64,000 nt of DNA from Thiosulfatimonas sediminis (GTDB lineage Bacteria; Pseudomonadota; Gammaproteobacteria; Thiomicrospirales; Thiomicrospiraceae), in assembly GCF_011398355.1 (NCBI RefSeq), contig NZ_AP021889.1:2170001-2234000 (forward strand). Reading direction: 5' to 3'. The position numbers and the translations under genes were made by a program. Shown here one piece after another: positions 55,424-64,000 of this stretch. The first letter of the stretch is position 1; each line of letters begins with the position of its first letter. The notes under the pieces were generated by a model that did no database searches, had not been told where the DNA came from, and was given only the letters and a program-made list of their open reading frames with translations.

Positions 55424-56713
55424 ATGAACATTTTAGTAATTGGTAGTGGTGGGCGTGAACACGCGCTTTCTTGGAAGGTGGCGCAGTCGCCGCTAGCAGA
55501 CAAGGTTTTTGTCGCACCCGGCAATGCCGGTACAGCTTTAGAAGCAAACCTAGAAAATGTCGATATCAACGTTGAAGACATTACCGGCTTAGTGAAATTT
55601 GCCCAAGAAAATGCGATTGGCTTAACCATTGTCGGCCCTGAAGTTCCGTTAGTCTTGGGTGTGGTCGATGCGTTTCAAGCGGCAGGTTTAAAATGCTTTG
55701 GCCCATCAAAAGGCGCAGCACAACTTGAAGGGTCGAAAGCATTTTCTAAAGACTTCTTAGCAAAACACAAAATCCCAACTGCGGCTTACTCAGTATTCAC
55801 CGAAATCGCACCTGCGGTTGACTACATCAACAAAATGGGCGCGCCAATTGTGATCAAGGCTGACGGTCTTGCGGCCGGTAAAGGGGTAATCCTTGCCGAA
55901 AGCACTGGCGAAGCGATTGCTGCAGTAGAAGATATGCTTGCAGGCAATAAGTTTGGTTCTGCCGGCGCTCGCGTTGTTATTGAAGAGTTTTTGGTTGGTG
56001 AAGAAGCCAGCTTTATTGTCATGGCGGATGGCGTTAATGTTTTACCAATGGCGACATCACAAGACCACAAAGCGCGTGATAACGGCGATACCGGACCTAA
56101 CACCGGCGGAATGGGAGCCTATAGCCCGGCTCCGGTCGTTACTCGTGAAATCCACGACCGCGCGATGCGCGAAGTCATTATGCCGACCATTGAAGGTATG
56201 GCAAAAGATGGCTTACCGTACACCGGCTTTCTATATGCCGGTTTAATGATTGACAGCGACGGCGCACCAAAAGTATTGGAATTTAACTGCCGCTTTGGCG
56301 ACCCTGAAACACAACCGATTATGATGCGCCTGCAATCCGATCTAGTTCAACATTGCCTAGATGCTCTGGATGGCAAACTCGACAGCGCCGTCGCACAATG
56401 GGATTCACGCGCCGCACTGGGTGTGGTCATGGCGGCTGGCGGCTACCCAGATGACTACCCTAAAGGGGATGTGATTACTGGCATCAATGACGCCAACGCT
56501 GCGGACATAAAAGTCTTCCATGCGGGCACCGCAGTCAATAAGGATGGCAATAGCGTCACCGCTGGCGGTCGCGTTTTATGCGTCACCGCGCTGGGCGAAA
56601 ACGTCACCGCAGCGCAAAAGCGTGCCTACGAAGGTGTTGCGAAAGTGAATTGGGATAAGGTTTACTACCGTACCGACATCGGACATCGCGCTGTGCGCCG
56701 CGAAGTCGAATAA
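55424..56713 (+). CDS. purD: Phosphoribosylamine-glycine ligase PurD
   Basis: 429 residues, the same as E. coli. An ATP-grasp enzyme that makes GAR, the second step of purine synthesis. NILVIGSGGREHAL is the N-terminal signature. APIVIKADGLAAGKGVILA near 145, SQDHKARDNGDTGPNTGGMGAY near 211 and VLEFNCRFGDPETQPI near 284 are the substrate and metal sites. It follows purH, then a strong terminator. Confidence 0.97.
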   Translation: MNILVIGSGGREHALSWKVAQSPLADKVFVAPGNAGTALEANLENVDINVEDITGLVKFAQENAIGLTIVGPEVPLVLGVVDAFQAAGLKCFGPSKGAAQLEGSKAFSKDFLAKHKIPTAAYSVFTEIAPAVDYINKMGAPIVIKADGLAAGKGVILAESTGEAIAAVEDMLAGNKFGSAGARVVIEEFLVGEEASFIVMADGVNVLPMATSQDHKARDNGDTGPNTGGMGAYSPAPVVTREIHDRAMREVIMPTIEGMAKDGLPYTGFLYAGLMIDSDGAPKVLEFNCRFGDPETQPIMMRLQSDLVQHCLDALDGKLDSAVAQWDSRAALGVVMAAGGYPDDYPKGDVITGINDANAADIKVFHAGTAVNKDGNSVTAGGRVLCVTALGENVTAAQKRAYEGVAKVNWDKVYYRTDIGHRAVRREVE

Positions 56714-56741
56714 TCGTCCCGATCGTTTCTTGATATGCCTT

Positions 56742-56779
56742 AAGCACGGAATACATTAAATGGTTCCGTGCTTTTTTTA
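56742..56779 (+). terminator. Intrinsic terminator after purD
   Basis: AAGCACGGAA (56742-56751) and TTCCGTGCTT (56764-56773) form a 10-bp stem, then a T-tract. Confidence 0.92.
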
Positions 56780-56838
56780 TGCCACAAAAATCAGTAAAGT
56801 GACTAGACGGTTTTTTGTCTCACCAAAAAGGAATCAAT

Positions 56839-57132
56839 ATGGAAATGGATAGCGTCCACAATTATTACGAACGCCTCGTTTTTGATGAAATAAAAGCGAA
56901 TTATCGGGGTCTGCTGAATGACGAGTTACTGGCCGATATGGCTTGTATTGCACTAAACCGCATCCCGCCGCGCTATATCCGTTTTGATATTGATATGTCT
57001 TTTTTCTTGACCACCGAAGAACGTATCGACATTGAAAACTTAGTCCGTAAAGCATGTAGAAGAGCCTATAAAAAAATCACCAGTTTTCAGGAAAATCACT
57101 CAGATGACGCCATTAATCGCGTCAAAGCGTAA
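56839..57132 (+). CDS. ComFB-family protein
   Basis: 97 residues from the ATG at 56839, which has AAGGAA upstream; the more upstream frame start at 56815 has none. It matches the late competence ComFB family: VHNYYERLVFDEIKANY, then DELLADMACIALNRIPPRYIRFDID, with the PPRYIR motif typical. The zinc-binding Cys seen in Bacillus-type ComFB are mostly lacking. Role unknown here; related proteins in cyanobacteria bind cyclic dinucleotides. Single gene between purD and ccmA, followed by a small TATCCG/CGGATA hairpin (57141-57161). Confidence 0.75.
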   Translation: MEMDSVHNYYERLVFDEIKANYRGLLNDELLADMACIALNRIPPRYIRFDIDMSFFLTTEERIDIENLVRKACRRAYKKITSFQENHSDDAINRVKA

Positions 57133-57301
57133 TACCAAGGTATCCGTTTAGCATGCGGATAAAACCGCAAAATACCGATAACTCTCTCTCAAGGATAATT
57201 TCAGTTAATCCTTAAATAAGAAAATTCTTTGCATTAATAAAAAATACTTCTCTCTCTAGGCTGCCTATTTTGGTTGTCATTTGCCTTTTTTTGTTAGAAT
57301 T

Positions 57302-57350
57302 TTGCTCCATCTACTCTGTTTGCCTATAATCCGAAACACAATTTGTTTCG
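57302..57350 (+). promoter_or_regulatory. Candidate ccm operon promoter with hairpin at the start point
   Basis: TTGCTC (57302-57307), 17 bp, TATAAT (57325-57330). Just after the -10, CGAAACA (57332-57338) and TGTTTCG (57344-57350) form a 7-bp inverted repeat covering the expected start point, which could be an operator or 5'-leader hairpin. Prediction. Confidence 0.4.
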
Positions 57351-57410
57351 TATAGCCAAACGGAAGTGGCTCGTAGCCGCGTAATTTTTCGCCAACTAAC
57401 GACATCATAA

Positions 57411-58025
57411 ATGCATTTAGAAGCTCAAAACCTATGCTGCCAACGGGGGGCACAAATCCTCTTTAGCGATATTAACTTTCGTCTTGAAGGTGGCAAAGTA
57501 TTGCTGGTCGAAGGTAAAAATGGCGCGGGGAAAACCACCTTGCTTAAATTGCTGTCTGGATTACGCCGCCCCGACAAAGGCGAAATTAAATGGGATGGCG
57601 TTGCCATTAATGCTGCGGACTCTCAGTTTAATCAACAACTCGCTTGGCTGGGCCATCAAAATCCACTCAAAGAAGAACAGACCGCGCTTGAAAATCTTGC
57701 CATGCTCGGAGCCATCCGGACACGCAATCAACGCGATGAGTTTGATGCCTTATCGGCAGTCGGCCTTGGCAGAGTCAAACATAAACCGGTCAAAACCTTT
57801 TCTGCCGGCATGAAACGGCGCTTAGCCTTGGCCAGTTTACTGATTGCCGACACCCGATTATGGATATTAGATGAACCGCAAGCGGCTCTTGATAAAGCCG
57901 GTATCGCACTCTATGAACAACTGGCCACCGAACATCTTAAAAATGGCGGCATGATTGTGATGACATCGCATCATGAGGTGGCAATTGATGACATTTATAT
58001 CCAACGGCTGAACTTGGGGCATTAA
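57411..58025 (+). CDS. ccmA: Haem exporter ATP-binding protein CcmA
   Basis: 204 residues of an ABC ATPase: Walker A EGKNGAGKTTLLKLLSG near 34, signature FSAGMKRRLALASLL near 126, Walker B LWILDEPQAALD near 146. With CcmB, CcmC and CcmD it releases holo-CcmE in System I cytochrome c maturation. Its stop overlaps the ccmB start (TAATG). First gene of ccmABCDEFGHI. Confidence 0.95.
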   Translation: MHLEAQNLCCQRGAQILFSDINFRLEGGKVLLVEGKNGAGKTTLLKLLSGLRRPDKGEIKWDGVAINAADSQFNQQLAWLGHQNPLKEEQTALENLAMLGAIRTRNQRDEFDALSAVGLGRVKHKPVKTFSAGMKRRLALASLLIADTRLWILDEPQAALDKAGIALYEQLATEHLKNGGMIVMTSHHEVAIDDIYIQRLNLGH

Positions 58026-58693
58026 TGCGCGGTTTTTTATACTTAATTAAGCGCGATTTAATTCTCGCCTACCGCCGCCGTGGCGAATTTTCTAACTCAC
58101 TGGTGTTTTTTGGGTTGGTGGTGCTTTTATTCCCGATTGGCATAGGCGCATCAGAAAAGCTACTCAGTGAAGTCGCCCCCGGACTTATTTGGATAGCGGC
58201 TCTCTTGGCGACGATGCTCTCTTTGGACAATCTGTTTAAAGAAGATTTTCAAGATGGCACACTCGAACAGTGGGCATTAAGCAAGCACTCACTGGTCAGT
58301 TTTGCTTGGGCAAGACTGTTTTCGCATTGGGTGATTACAGCCCTGCCGTTAATTGTGGTCGCTCCGCTGTTTGCGGTTAGCTTGAGCTTGCCTGCAGACG
58401 CCATTTGGGTTTTAGTTTTGAGTTTATTACTCGGCACACCGTTGCTGATTTTTATCGGCGGTATTGGGGTGGCATTGACCACTGGCTTGAAAAAAAGCAG
58501 TCTATTACTGCCCTTATTGGTGTTGCCGTTTTATATTCCTGTTTTGATTTTCGGAGCCAGTGCCGTGGAGGTCACCGCTGCAGGTTGGTCGGCATCTGGC
58601 CAGTTGTATGTGCTCGGCGCCCTATTTGTTTTGGGGATTTCCTTAGCCCCTTTCGCCGTCGCTGCGGCTTTAAAAGTGAGTGTTTCACAATGA
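58025..58693 (+). CDS. ccmB: Haem exporter membrane protein CcmB
   Basis: 222 residues, six predicted membrane helices (about 20-40, 48-66, 96-120, 126-150, 155-178, 190-215). FGLVVLLFPIGIG near 29 and DGTLEQWALSKHSL near 76 are typical of CcmB. Partner of CcmA in the haem-handling ABC complex. It overlaps ccmC by four bases (ATGA). Confidence 0.95.
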   Translation: MRGFLYLIKRDLILAYRRRGEFSNSLVFFGLVVLLFPIGIGASEKLLSEVAPGLIWIAALLATMLSLDNLFKEDFQDGTLEQWALSKHSLVSFAWARLFSHWVITALPLIVVAPLFAVSLSLPADAIWVLVLSLLLGTPLLIFIGGIGVALTTGLKKSSLLLPLLVLPFYIPVLIFGASAVEVTAAGWSASGQLYVLGALFVLGISLAPFAVAAALKVSVSQ

Positions 58694-59457
58694 ATATTAT
58701 CGCTAAATGGTATTATCGCCTTGGTGCACCAAACTGGTTTTACCCTCTTGCTGGTAAATTAATTCCTTGGGTCGCGTTGATTTTCTTAGCTCTTTTGTTG
58801 CCAGGACTGTACCTGGGGCTGGTTAGCGCTCCGGCAGATTATCAACAAGGCGAATCTTTCCGCATTATGTATGTCCATGTTCCAGCGGCATGGTTATCGA
58901 TGTTTGTCTATGCGGCGATGGCCGTCGCTGCGGTCGTCGCTTTGGTGTGGCGCGTGCGTATGGCGGAAATCATGATTATTTCTTCCGCGCCAATTGGTGC
59001 CAGTTTTGCCTTTATCGCACTGGTGACCGGCTCTTTATGGGGCAAACCAATGTGGGGCGCTTGGTGGGTTTGGGATGCCCGCCTCACCTCTGAGCTGATT
59101 CTGTTCTTTATCTACCTTGGTATTTTCGCACTCTATAATGCCATCGAAGACAAACAAACCGCTGGAAAAGCCATGAGTATTTTGACCCTAGTTGGCGTCA
59201 TTAATTTACCAATTATTCACTATTCCGTCGTTTGGTGGAACACGCTTCACCAAGCCGCAACCGTCAGCAAATTTGATACACCGTCGATTCATATCGATAT
59301 GTTAATCCCTCTCTTATTAATGGCGGCGGCATTTCAGTTTTTATATCTGCTGTTACTATTAATGAAAATGCGCGCCAATTTATTGGAGCAAGACCTGGCT
59401 TCCGGCTGGGTCAAAAAAGTGGTTTTTGAACGCAATAAAAAATTAGGCCGTCGTTAA
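58690..59457 (+). CDS. ccmC: Haem-handling protein CcmC
   Basis: 255 residues from the ATG at 58690 within an ATGA overlap on ccmB; a longer open frame upstream is not coding. Six membrane helices; the tryptophan-rich WWD motif WGKPMWGAWWVWDARLT near 115 and conserved His in YVHVPAAW near 60 and VVWWNTLHQ near 185 are haem ligand sites. CcmC passes haem to CcmE. ccmD follows. Confidence 0.96.
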   Translation: MNIIAKWYYRLGAPNWFYPLAGKLIPWVALIFLALLLPGLYLGLVSAPADYQQGESFRIMYVHVPAAWLSMFVYAAMAVAAVVALVWRVRMAEIMIISSAPIGASFAFIALVTGSLWGKPMWGAWWVWDARLTSELILFFIYLGIFALYNAIEDKQTAGKAMSILTLVGVINLPIIHYSVVWWNTLHQAATVSKFDTPSIHIDMLIPLLLMAAAFQFLYLLLLLMKMRANLLEQDLASGWVKKVVFERNKKLGRR

Positions 59458-59486
59458 GAACGGGAGCAAGCTAACAAGGAGAACAC

Positions 59487-59642
59487 ATGGCGGAATTTTT
59501 TCATATGGGCGGTTACGCCTTTTATGTCTGGATGTCTTTTGGCATCAGTGCCTTAGTGTTATTGGCGAATTTTATTCAGCCACTGCTACAACATCGTCAA
59601 GCGTTACGCGACGCAGAAGATTTTTACAGCGACGCGCCATAA
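59487..59642 (+). CDS. ccmD: Haem exporter small subunit CcmD
   Basis: 51 residues. AAGGAG precedes the ATG. FFHMGGYAFYVWMSFGISAL gives the CcmD start with one membrane helix (about 11-31), followed by QPLLQHRQALRDAEDF in the cytoplasm. CcmD helps release holo-CcmE from CcmC. Lies between ccmC (29 bp) and ccmE (13 bp). Confidence 0.9.
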   Translation: MAEFFHMGGYAFYVWMSFGISALVLLANFIQPLLQHRQALRDAEDFYSDAP

Positions 59643-59655
59643 CAAGGAAAGCAAC

Positions 59656-60123
59656 ATGAGCCCACTTAGAAAAAAAAGAATGTACCTCGTCATGCTATTA
59701 CTCACCGCAGTGAGTGTCGCGACCTTCTTGATTATTCAAGCCTTCAACCAGAATATGATGTTCTTCTACTCCACAAGCGAAGTAAAATCCGGTGCGGCAC
59801 CAAACGATCGAGATTTTCGTATTGGCGGTTTGGTGGTTAATGGCACCGTCAAACGCGCTGATGACAGCTTATTGGTTTCGTTCGACTTAACCGACAGTCA
59901 AACCCCTGTCACCGTCCAATATGTTGGCATCTTGCCGGATCTATTTCGAGAAGGCCAAGGGATTATCGCCAAGGGGCAACTGAACCGTGATGGGATTTTT
60001 GTGGCTGACGAAGTCTTAGCAAAACACGATGAAAACTATATGCCGCCAGAAGTCGCTGATTCCATTAAAAAAGCGCAAATGGCACAAAATGCAACGCCTG
60101 CCGATGCAGCAAAAACTAACTAG
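59656..60123 (+). CDS. ccmE: Cytochrome c-type biogenesis haem chaperone CcmE
   Basis: 155 residues: a basic N-terminus, one membrane helix (about 9-28), then an OB-fold periplasmic domain. AKHDENYMPPEV near 122 carries the His that binds haem covalently and the nearby Tyr ligand. Carries haem from CcmC to CcmF. 13 bp after ccmD. Confidence 0.96.
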   Translation: MSPLRKKRMYLVMLLLTAVSVATFLIIQAFNQNMMFFYSTSEVKSGAAPNDRDFRIGGLVVNGTVKRADDSLLVSFDLTDSQTPVTVQYVGILPDLFREGQGIIAKGQLNRDGIFVADEVLAKHDENYMPPEVADSIKKAQMAQNATPADAAKTN

Positions 60124-60132
60124 GGCTACTCT

Positions 60133-62064
60133 ATGATTCCTGAAATCGGGCACTTTCTTGTCATTGTCGGCCTCGCCTTTGCCTTTGTTTTAGCAGTGGC
60201 GCCAATGCTTGGCATTTATAAAAACAACAACGCCTTAATTGCGCTGGCTAAACCGGCGGCCATTGGGCAATTTGCATTCTTTCTGGTCGCCTTTGCTATT
60301 TTGGTGTACAGCTTTATCGTCAACGATTTTTCAGTCAAATACGTCGCGGCTAACTCGAACACCCAACTGCCGATGATTTTCAAAATCTCGGCGACCTGGG
60401 GGGCACATGAAGGCTCTCTACTTTTATGGGCGCTGATTCTGGCTGGCTGGACTTTTGCCGTTGCCTTGTTTAATGGCAAGCTTCCGCCAGATATGATTGC
60501 CCGTATTTTGGCCGTACTTGGTGTGGTGAGCATCGGCTTTACCCTCTTTATTCTGATTACCTCCAATCCGTTTGAGCGCCTTACCAATGTGCCGCTTGAA
60601 GGCCGTAGCCTGAACCCACTATTGCAAGACATCGGCTTAGCGATTCATCCACCAATGCTGTACATGGGGTATGTCGGATTGGCCGTCGCCTTTGCGTTTG
60701 CGATTGCGGTCTTACTAAAAGGCGAGTTTCAAATGGCGTGGGCACGTTGGGCTAAAATCTGGACCGTTATCGCTTGGGCATTCCTGACTCTTGGTATCGC
60801 GCTCGGCAGTTGGTGGGCGTATTACGAACTTGGTTGGGGCGGCTGGTGGTTCTGGGATCCAGTAGAAAACGCGTCATTACTACCATGGATAATCGCGACG
60901 GCTCTCATCCATACGCTAAGCATTAGCGCCAGTCGCGGCACTTTCCAATCATGGACTCTGCTGCTTGCAATTCTGGCATTTTCTTTGAGCCTGCTTGGCA
61001 CTTTCTTGGTGCGCTCAGGGGTGTTAACCTCGGTACACGCATTCACCAGTGACCCTGCGCGCGGCGTATTTATTTTGATTTTCTTAGTCGTGATTGTCGG
61101 CGTGTCCTTAGCACTTTATTCGGCACGGTCGCATTTAGTTACTCAAAGTAAACCGTTTAAGTTGGCCTCTAAGGAGACACTACTTTTATCGAATAACGTC
61201 ATTCTGGTCGCAATGATGGCCACTGTTTTACTCGGCACGCTTTATCCACTCATTTTGGATGCTCTAGGTTTAGCGAAATTATCGGTCGGCGCGCCTTACT
61301 TTAACACCGTAATGTTACCGCTGACTGTGCCGCTGGCGCTGTTAATGGGCTTCGGCTTTGCCACCAAATGGATGGAAGACAAGCCAAAGCGTCTGCTCCA
61401 AAAAATGTGGCTACCGATGGTTGCCGCCTTATTGGTTGCATTTATCGCGCCGCTATTACTTTTGCCGGAATTTTCTGGCTTGGCCGTATTGGGACTATTA
61501 ATGAGCGCTTGGATTGCGTTTGCCGCACTGCATTGGCTATTACAAAAAAATCCAAACGGACAAATCAGACCCTCAATGCAAACCGTGGGTTCAGTACTGG
61601 CGCATATCGGTTTTGCGGTCACGCTCACTGGGATTACCATTACCTCGCTCTATAGCATCGAAAAAGATGTGCGCTTAGAGCCTGGAGAAAAGTACGCCAT
61701 CAACCAATATGAATTTGAGTTTAAAGGCGTTGTACAAAAAGAAGTCGCCAACTATCTGGCCTCTCAAGGCACGGTGATTGTCTATGAAAATGGTCAAGAA
61801 CTGACTCGTCTTTATCCAGAAAAACGTACTTATCTCAGTCAAACCATGCCGATGACCGAAGCAGGCATCGATGCCAAACTATCACGCGACCTATTTATTG
61901 CGTTGGGTGAAAAACTCAATGGCAATGCTTGGGCGGTGCGTATTCAGTACAAACCGTTTGTCCGTTGGATTTGGCTAGGCGCGATTCTGATGTCGATGGG
62001 TGGTGTACTTGCCTTAATTCGCCGTAAAACCCATGCGCCACGAGTGGAGGAGGCCAAGGCATGA
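60133..62064 (+). CDS. ccmF: Cytochrome c haem lyase subunit CcmF
   Basis: 643 residues with many membrane helices. The WWD motif WGGWWFWDPVENASLLPW near 236 is the haem site; other conserved features include WGAHEGSLLLWALIL near 89 and HPPMLYMGYVGLAVAF near 173. It transfers haem from CcmE to apocytochrome with CcmH/CcmI. Overlaps ccmG by four bases (ATGA). Confidence 0.97.
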   Translation: MIPEIGHFLVIVGLAFAFVLAVAPMLGIYKNNNALIALAKPAAIGQFAFFLVAFAILVYSFIVNDFSVKYVAANSNTQLPMIFKISATWGAHEGSLLLWALILAGWTFAVALFNGKLPPDMIARILAVLGVVSIGFTLFILITSNPFERLTNVPLEGRSLNPLLQDIGLAIHPPMLYMGYVGLAVAFAFAIAVLLKGEFQMAWARWAKIWTVIAWAFLTLGIALGSWWAYYELGWGGWWFWDPVENASLLPWIIATALIHTLSISASRGTFQSWTLLLAILAFSLSLLGTFLVRSGVLTSVHAFTSDPARGVFILIFLVVIVGVSLALYSARSHLVTQSKPFKLASKETLLLSNNVILVAMMATVLLGTLYPLILDALGLAKLSVGAPYFNTVMLPLTVPLALLMGFGFATKWMEDKPKRLLQKMWLPMVAALLVAFIAPLLLLPEFSGLAVLGLLMSAWIAFAALHWLLQKNPNGQIRPSMQTVGSVLAHIGFAVTLTGITITSLYSIEKDVRLEPGEKYAINQYEFEFKGVVQKEVANYLASQGTVIVYENGQELTRLYPEKRTYLSQTMPMTEAGIDAKLSRDLFIALGEKLNGNAWAVRIQYKPFVRWIWLGAILMSMGGVLALIRRKTHAPRVEEAKA

Positions 62065-62594
62065 AAAAGCAGAGCCTACCGCTGATTATTTTTGGCGCTT
62101 TGGTGGTGATTCTGGCGATTGGCTTAACCCTTGACCCCAAAGCAGTGCCCTCACCTTTAATCGGTAAACCGGCTGCGCAATTCAGCCTGCCGGAACTGTA
62201 TACACAAGAACCTTTTTCGCCAACGCAGCTTAAAGGCGAAACGTGGATTCTAAATATCTGGGCATCTTGGTGCGTTTCATGCCGTCAAGAACATGAAGTA
62301 CTGGTGGCGTTTTCCCAGAAAAACACCACCAAAATCATCGGCTTGAATTATAAAGACACACCGGATGAGGCCAAAGCGTGGCTAAAAGAGTTTGGTAATC
62401 CTTACCAAATTACCATTGAGGATGCGCAGGGCCGTGCCGGCATTGACTGGGGAGTTTATGGCGTACCAGAAACCTTTGTGATTGATGCGCAAGGGATTAT
62501 CCGCCACAAATTCACCGGCCCAATGACCCAGCAACGCGTCGATAAAGAGTTGCTGCCATTACTCGCTCAAATCGCTCAGGAGTCTACCCTATGA
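62061..62594 (+). CDS. ccmG: Cytochrome c biogenesis thioredoxin CcmG/DsbE
   Basis: 177 residues: an N-terminal membrane anchor (about 5-24), then a thioredoxin-fold periplasmic domain with NIWASWCVSCRQEHEVL near 67, the redox CVSC pair (CPTC in E. coli). GVYGVPETFVIDAQG near 130 has the cis-Pro. It keeps apocytochrome Cys reduced, taking electrons from DsbD, whose gene lies about 13 kb upstream. Overlaps ccmF and ccmH by four bases. Confidence 0.95.
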   Translation: MKKQSLPLIIFGALVVILAIGLTLDPKAVPSPLIGKPAAQFSLPELYTQEPFSPTQLKGETWILNIWASWCVSCRQEHEVLVAFSQKNTTKIIGLNYKDTPDEAKAWLKEFGNPYQITIEDAQGRAGIDWGVYGVPETFVIDAQGIIRHKFTGPMTQQRVDKELLPLLAQIAQESTL

Positions 62595-63010
62595 ACTTCT
62601 TACGTTTAGCACTGTTCACACTCTTTATCAGTGTTAGTTCAGCAAATTATGCGGCCATCGAAACCTATCAATTTACTGACAAACAACAAGAAGAAGATTA
62701 TAAGGCGCTCATTTTTGAGCTACGCTGCTTAGTCTGCCAGAATCAAAACTTGGCGGACTCAAATGCTGAACTCGCGCAAGATTTACGCAAGCAGGTATTT
62801 ACTATGTTGACGGAACAGCAAGCCAGTAAAGCGCAAATCGTCGATTATATGGTGGCGCGCTACGGTGAATTTGTAATGTACAAGCCTCCAATGGAGCCAA
62901 ACACCTACTTACTTTGGCTTGGGCCTTTCCTATTTCTACTGATTGGCCTTGGTATCCTGATTCGCATCATCCGCAGCAATCAACACAATTCCTCGGCTGA
63001 AAAGCCTTAA
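62591..63010 (+). CDS. ccmH: Cytochrome c maturation protein CcmH
   Basis: 139 residues: a signal peptide to about residue 21, the LRCLVCQNQNLADSNA motif near 45 (LRCxxCQ redox pair), and a membrane helix at about 110-130. It accepts electrons from CcmG and presents reduced apocytochrome to CcmF. It corresponds to the N-terminal part of E. coli CcmH; the TPR part is the separate ccmI gene downstream. Confidence 0.95.
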   Translation: MNFLRLALFTLFISVSSANYAAIETYQFTDKQQEEDYKALIFELRCLVCQNQNLADSNAELAQDLRKQVFTMLTEQQASKAQIVDYMVARYGEFVMYKPPMEPNTYLLWLGPFLFLLIGLGILIRIIRSNQHNSSAEKP

Positions 63011-63027
63011 GACTGGATAGAGATTTA

Positions 63028-64000
63028 TGACAAGTTTAGCCATGTGGTTTTCACTGATTTTGATCATTGCCCTCGCAATCATCCTAATTCCTTTTTTGCG
63101 CCAACGTGCTGAACCAGACAGCACCACCACACAAAAGCAAAATAAATTCGCACTGATCGGCATCGCCCTATTTGTTCCGGTCTTTTCGATGGCGGCTTAC
63201 TTCACTCTCGGCACGCCGGAATTTGCTGAAATGCAAGACGCCAAACCACCGCAACAAATCACCTTGGTCGATAAACTCGAAGAAAAATTGGCACATAATC
63301 CAAAGGATTTAGCGGGCTGGTTATTACTAGGACGTTCTTCGATGATTACCGAAGACTATGATAAAGCGATTATGGCATTTGAACGAGCCTTGAAACTGGA
63401 CCCCAACAACATTAATGCCCTTATTCCTCTCGCCGATGCTTTAGCCGTTAAAGCCAACGGACGCTTAGACGGACGTTCACACGATTTGCTAAAACAAGCT
63501 TTCGCTATCGACCCAGAAAACCGTATGACATTATGGTTACTCGGCATGGCTGAAAAGCAACAAGGCAACGATTCTCGGGCGGCAATATTATGGGAAACAC
63601 TGTATCAAAAACTGCCGGACACCGATGCCGATAAACCGATTATTGCCCGACTATTGCAAACGGTTGGCGTGCAAGTTGCCACAAATACCGTGAACGAAAC
63701 CCCAAAAACCATGAAGACCACTAGCGACATCCACCCAGAACAGATCGAAATCGCCATCGAAATTCCGGACGAGCTAAAAAATTCTTGGTCAGGAGCAACC
63801 GTATTTATTTATGCCAAAGAGCCAACAGGCATGCCAATGCCAATTGCCGCACAAAAAATTTCCTTGGTAGAATTGCCTAAGCGCGTTACCCTAGGCGCCA
63901 AAGATGAAATCATGCCAAACCGGAAATTAAGCGATTTCAAACAGTTAACCATTGGCATCCGCATTACCGACAGCAATAAAATGAATCAAGGCGATGTTTT
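63028..64000 (+). CDS. ccmI: Cytochrome c maturation TPR protein CcmI (partial, runs off the window)
   Basis: The first 324 residues are visible; the 3' end is beyond the window. Two N-terminal membrane helices (about 6-24 and 42-61), then TPR repeats (about 75-205, for example DLAGWLLLGRSSMITEDYDKAI and NRMTLWLLGMAEKQQGND), followed by a beta-rich C-terminal region (about 240 onwards) typical of CcmI/CycH. CcmI binds apocytochrome and delivers it to CcmF-CcmH. Start ATG is 17 bp after ccmH. Confidence 0.92.

Noticed and set aside
1-64000. CRISPR arrays, prophage or defence islands
   Set aside because: No regularly spaced short repeats, phage structural or integrase genes, or restriction/toxin-antitoxin proteins were seen among the supported genes; the only mobile DNA found is the IS island.

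Overview
The window is chromosomal DNA of a Gram-negative bacterium, most likely a gammaproteobacterium. Three things point that way: LPS-core genes (msbA, an LpxL-type acyltransferase, hldE, gmhA), the dusB-fis and accB-accC pairs, and a complete System I cytochrome c maturation (ccm) operon. The style recalls the Thiomicrospira/Hydrogenovibrio/Thiomicrorhabdus group, but that is an impression; no marker gene here proves it.

Layout. (1) 1-5.4 kb, + strand: an LPS/envelope cluster (tyrosine-phosphatase-like protein, MsbA, LpxL-type acyltransferase, HldE, GmhA). (2) 5.5-9.4 kb: a CHCC zinc-finger protein and ilvE on -, then argD-argF on + behind a roughly 650-bp gap that may encode a structured RNA. 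(3) 9.49-14.87 kb: a nested insertion-sequence island. An IS5-family element was split by an IS66-family element, whose 8-bp target duplication is still perfect; the IS66 was in turn split by an IS3-family element preceded by a second, truncated IS3 copy. (4) 14.9-20.8 kb, - strand: dnaX-ybaB-recR followed by a large Ig-like lipoprotein gene, with 4.5S (SRP) RNA and tRNA-Ser(GGA) upstream. (5) 20.9-31.2 kb, - strand: a Flp/Tad pilus locus (flp, tadE-like, rcpC, rcpA, tadZ, tadA, tadB, tadC, tadD, tadG) with no prepilin peptidase gene. (6) 31.4-38.9 kb, - strand: a periplasmic GlcG/HbpS-like protein, a tripartite RND efflux operon (outer-membrane factor, adaptor, pump), and an alpha/beta hydrolase. 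(7) 39.1-46.3 kb: pdxB, a DUF302 lipoprotein, two paralogous FadL-type porins, an NAD-dependent epimerase and an FxsA-family protein. (8) 46.5-57.1 kb, + strand: dsbD with a duplicated periplasmic domain, aroQ, accB, accC, prmA, dusB, fis, purH, purD and a ComFB-family gene. (9) 57.4 kb to the edge: ccmABCDEFGH and the start of ccmI, cut off by the window end.

Functional links. MsbA, the acyltransferase, HldE and GmhA all serve lipid A/inner-core LPS. DsbD, CcmG and CcmH belong to the periplasmic thiol-reduction chain that supplies reduced cysteines for haem ligation. dnaX-ybaB-recR is a conserved replication/repair neighbourhood. The Tad genes form one operon-like run in which many reading frames overlap by a few bases.

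I saw no CRISPR array, prophage or recognisable defence system. The most informative unusual structures are the nested IS island, including a promoter/hairpin arrangement at the IS5 transposase start, the doubled nDsbD domain, and several long inverted repeats in gene leaders (upstream of argD, upstream of the first fadL, and between purH and purD).
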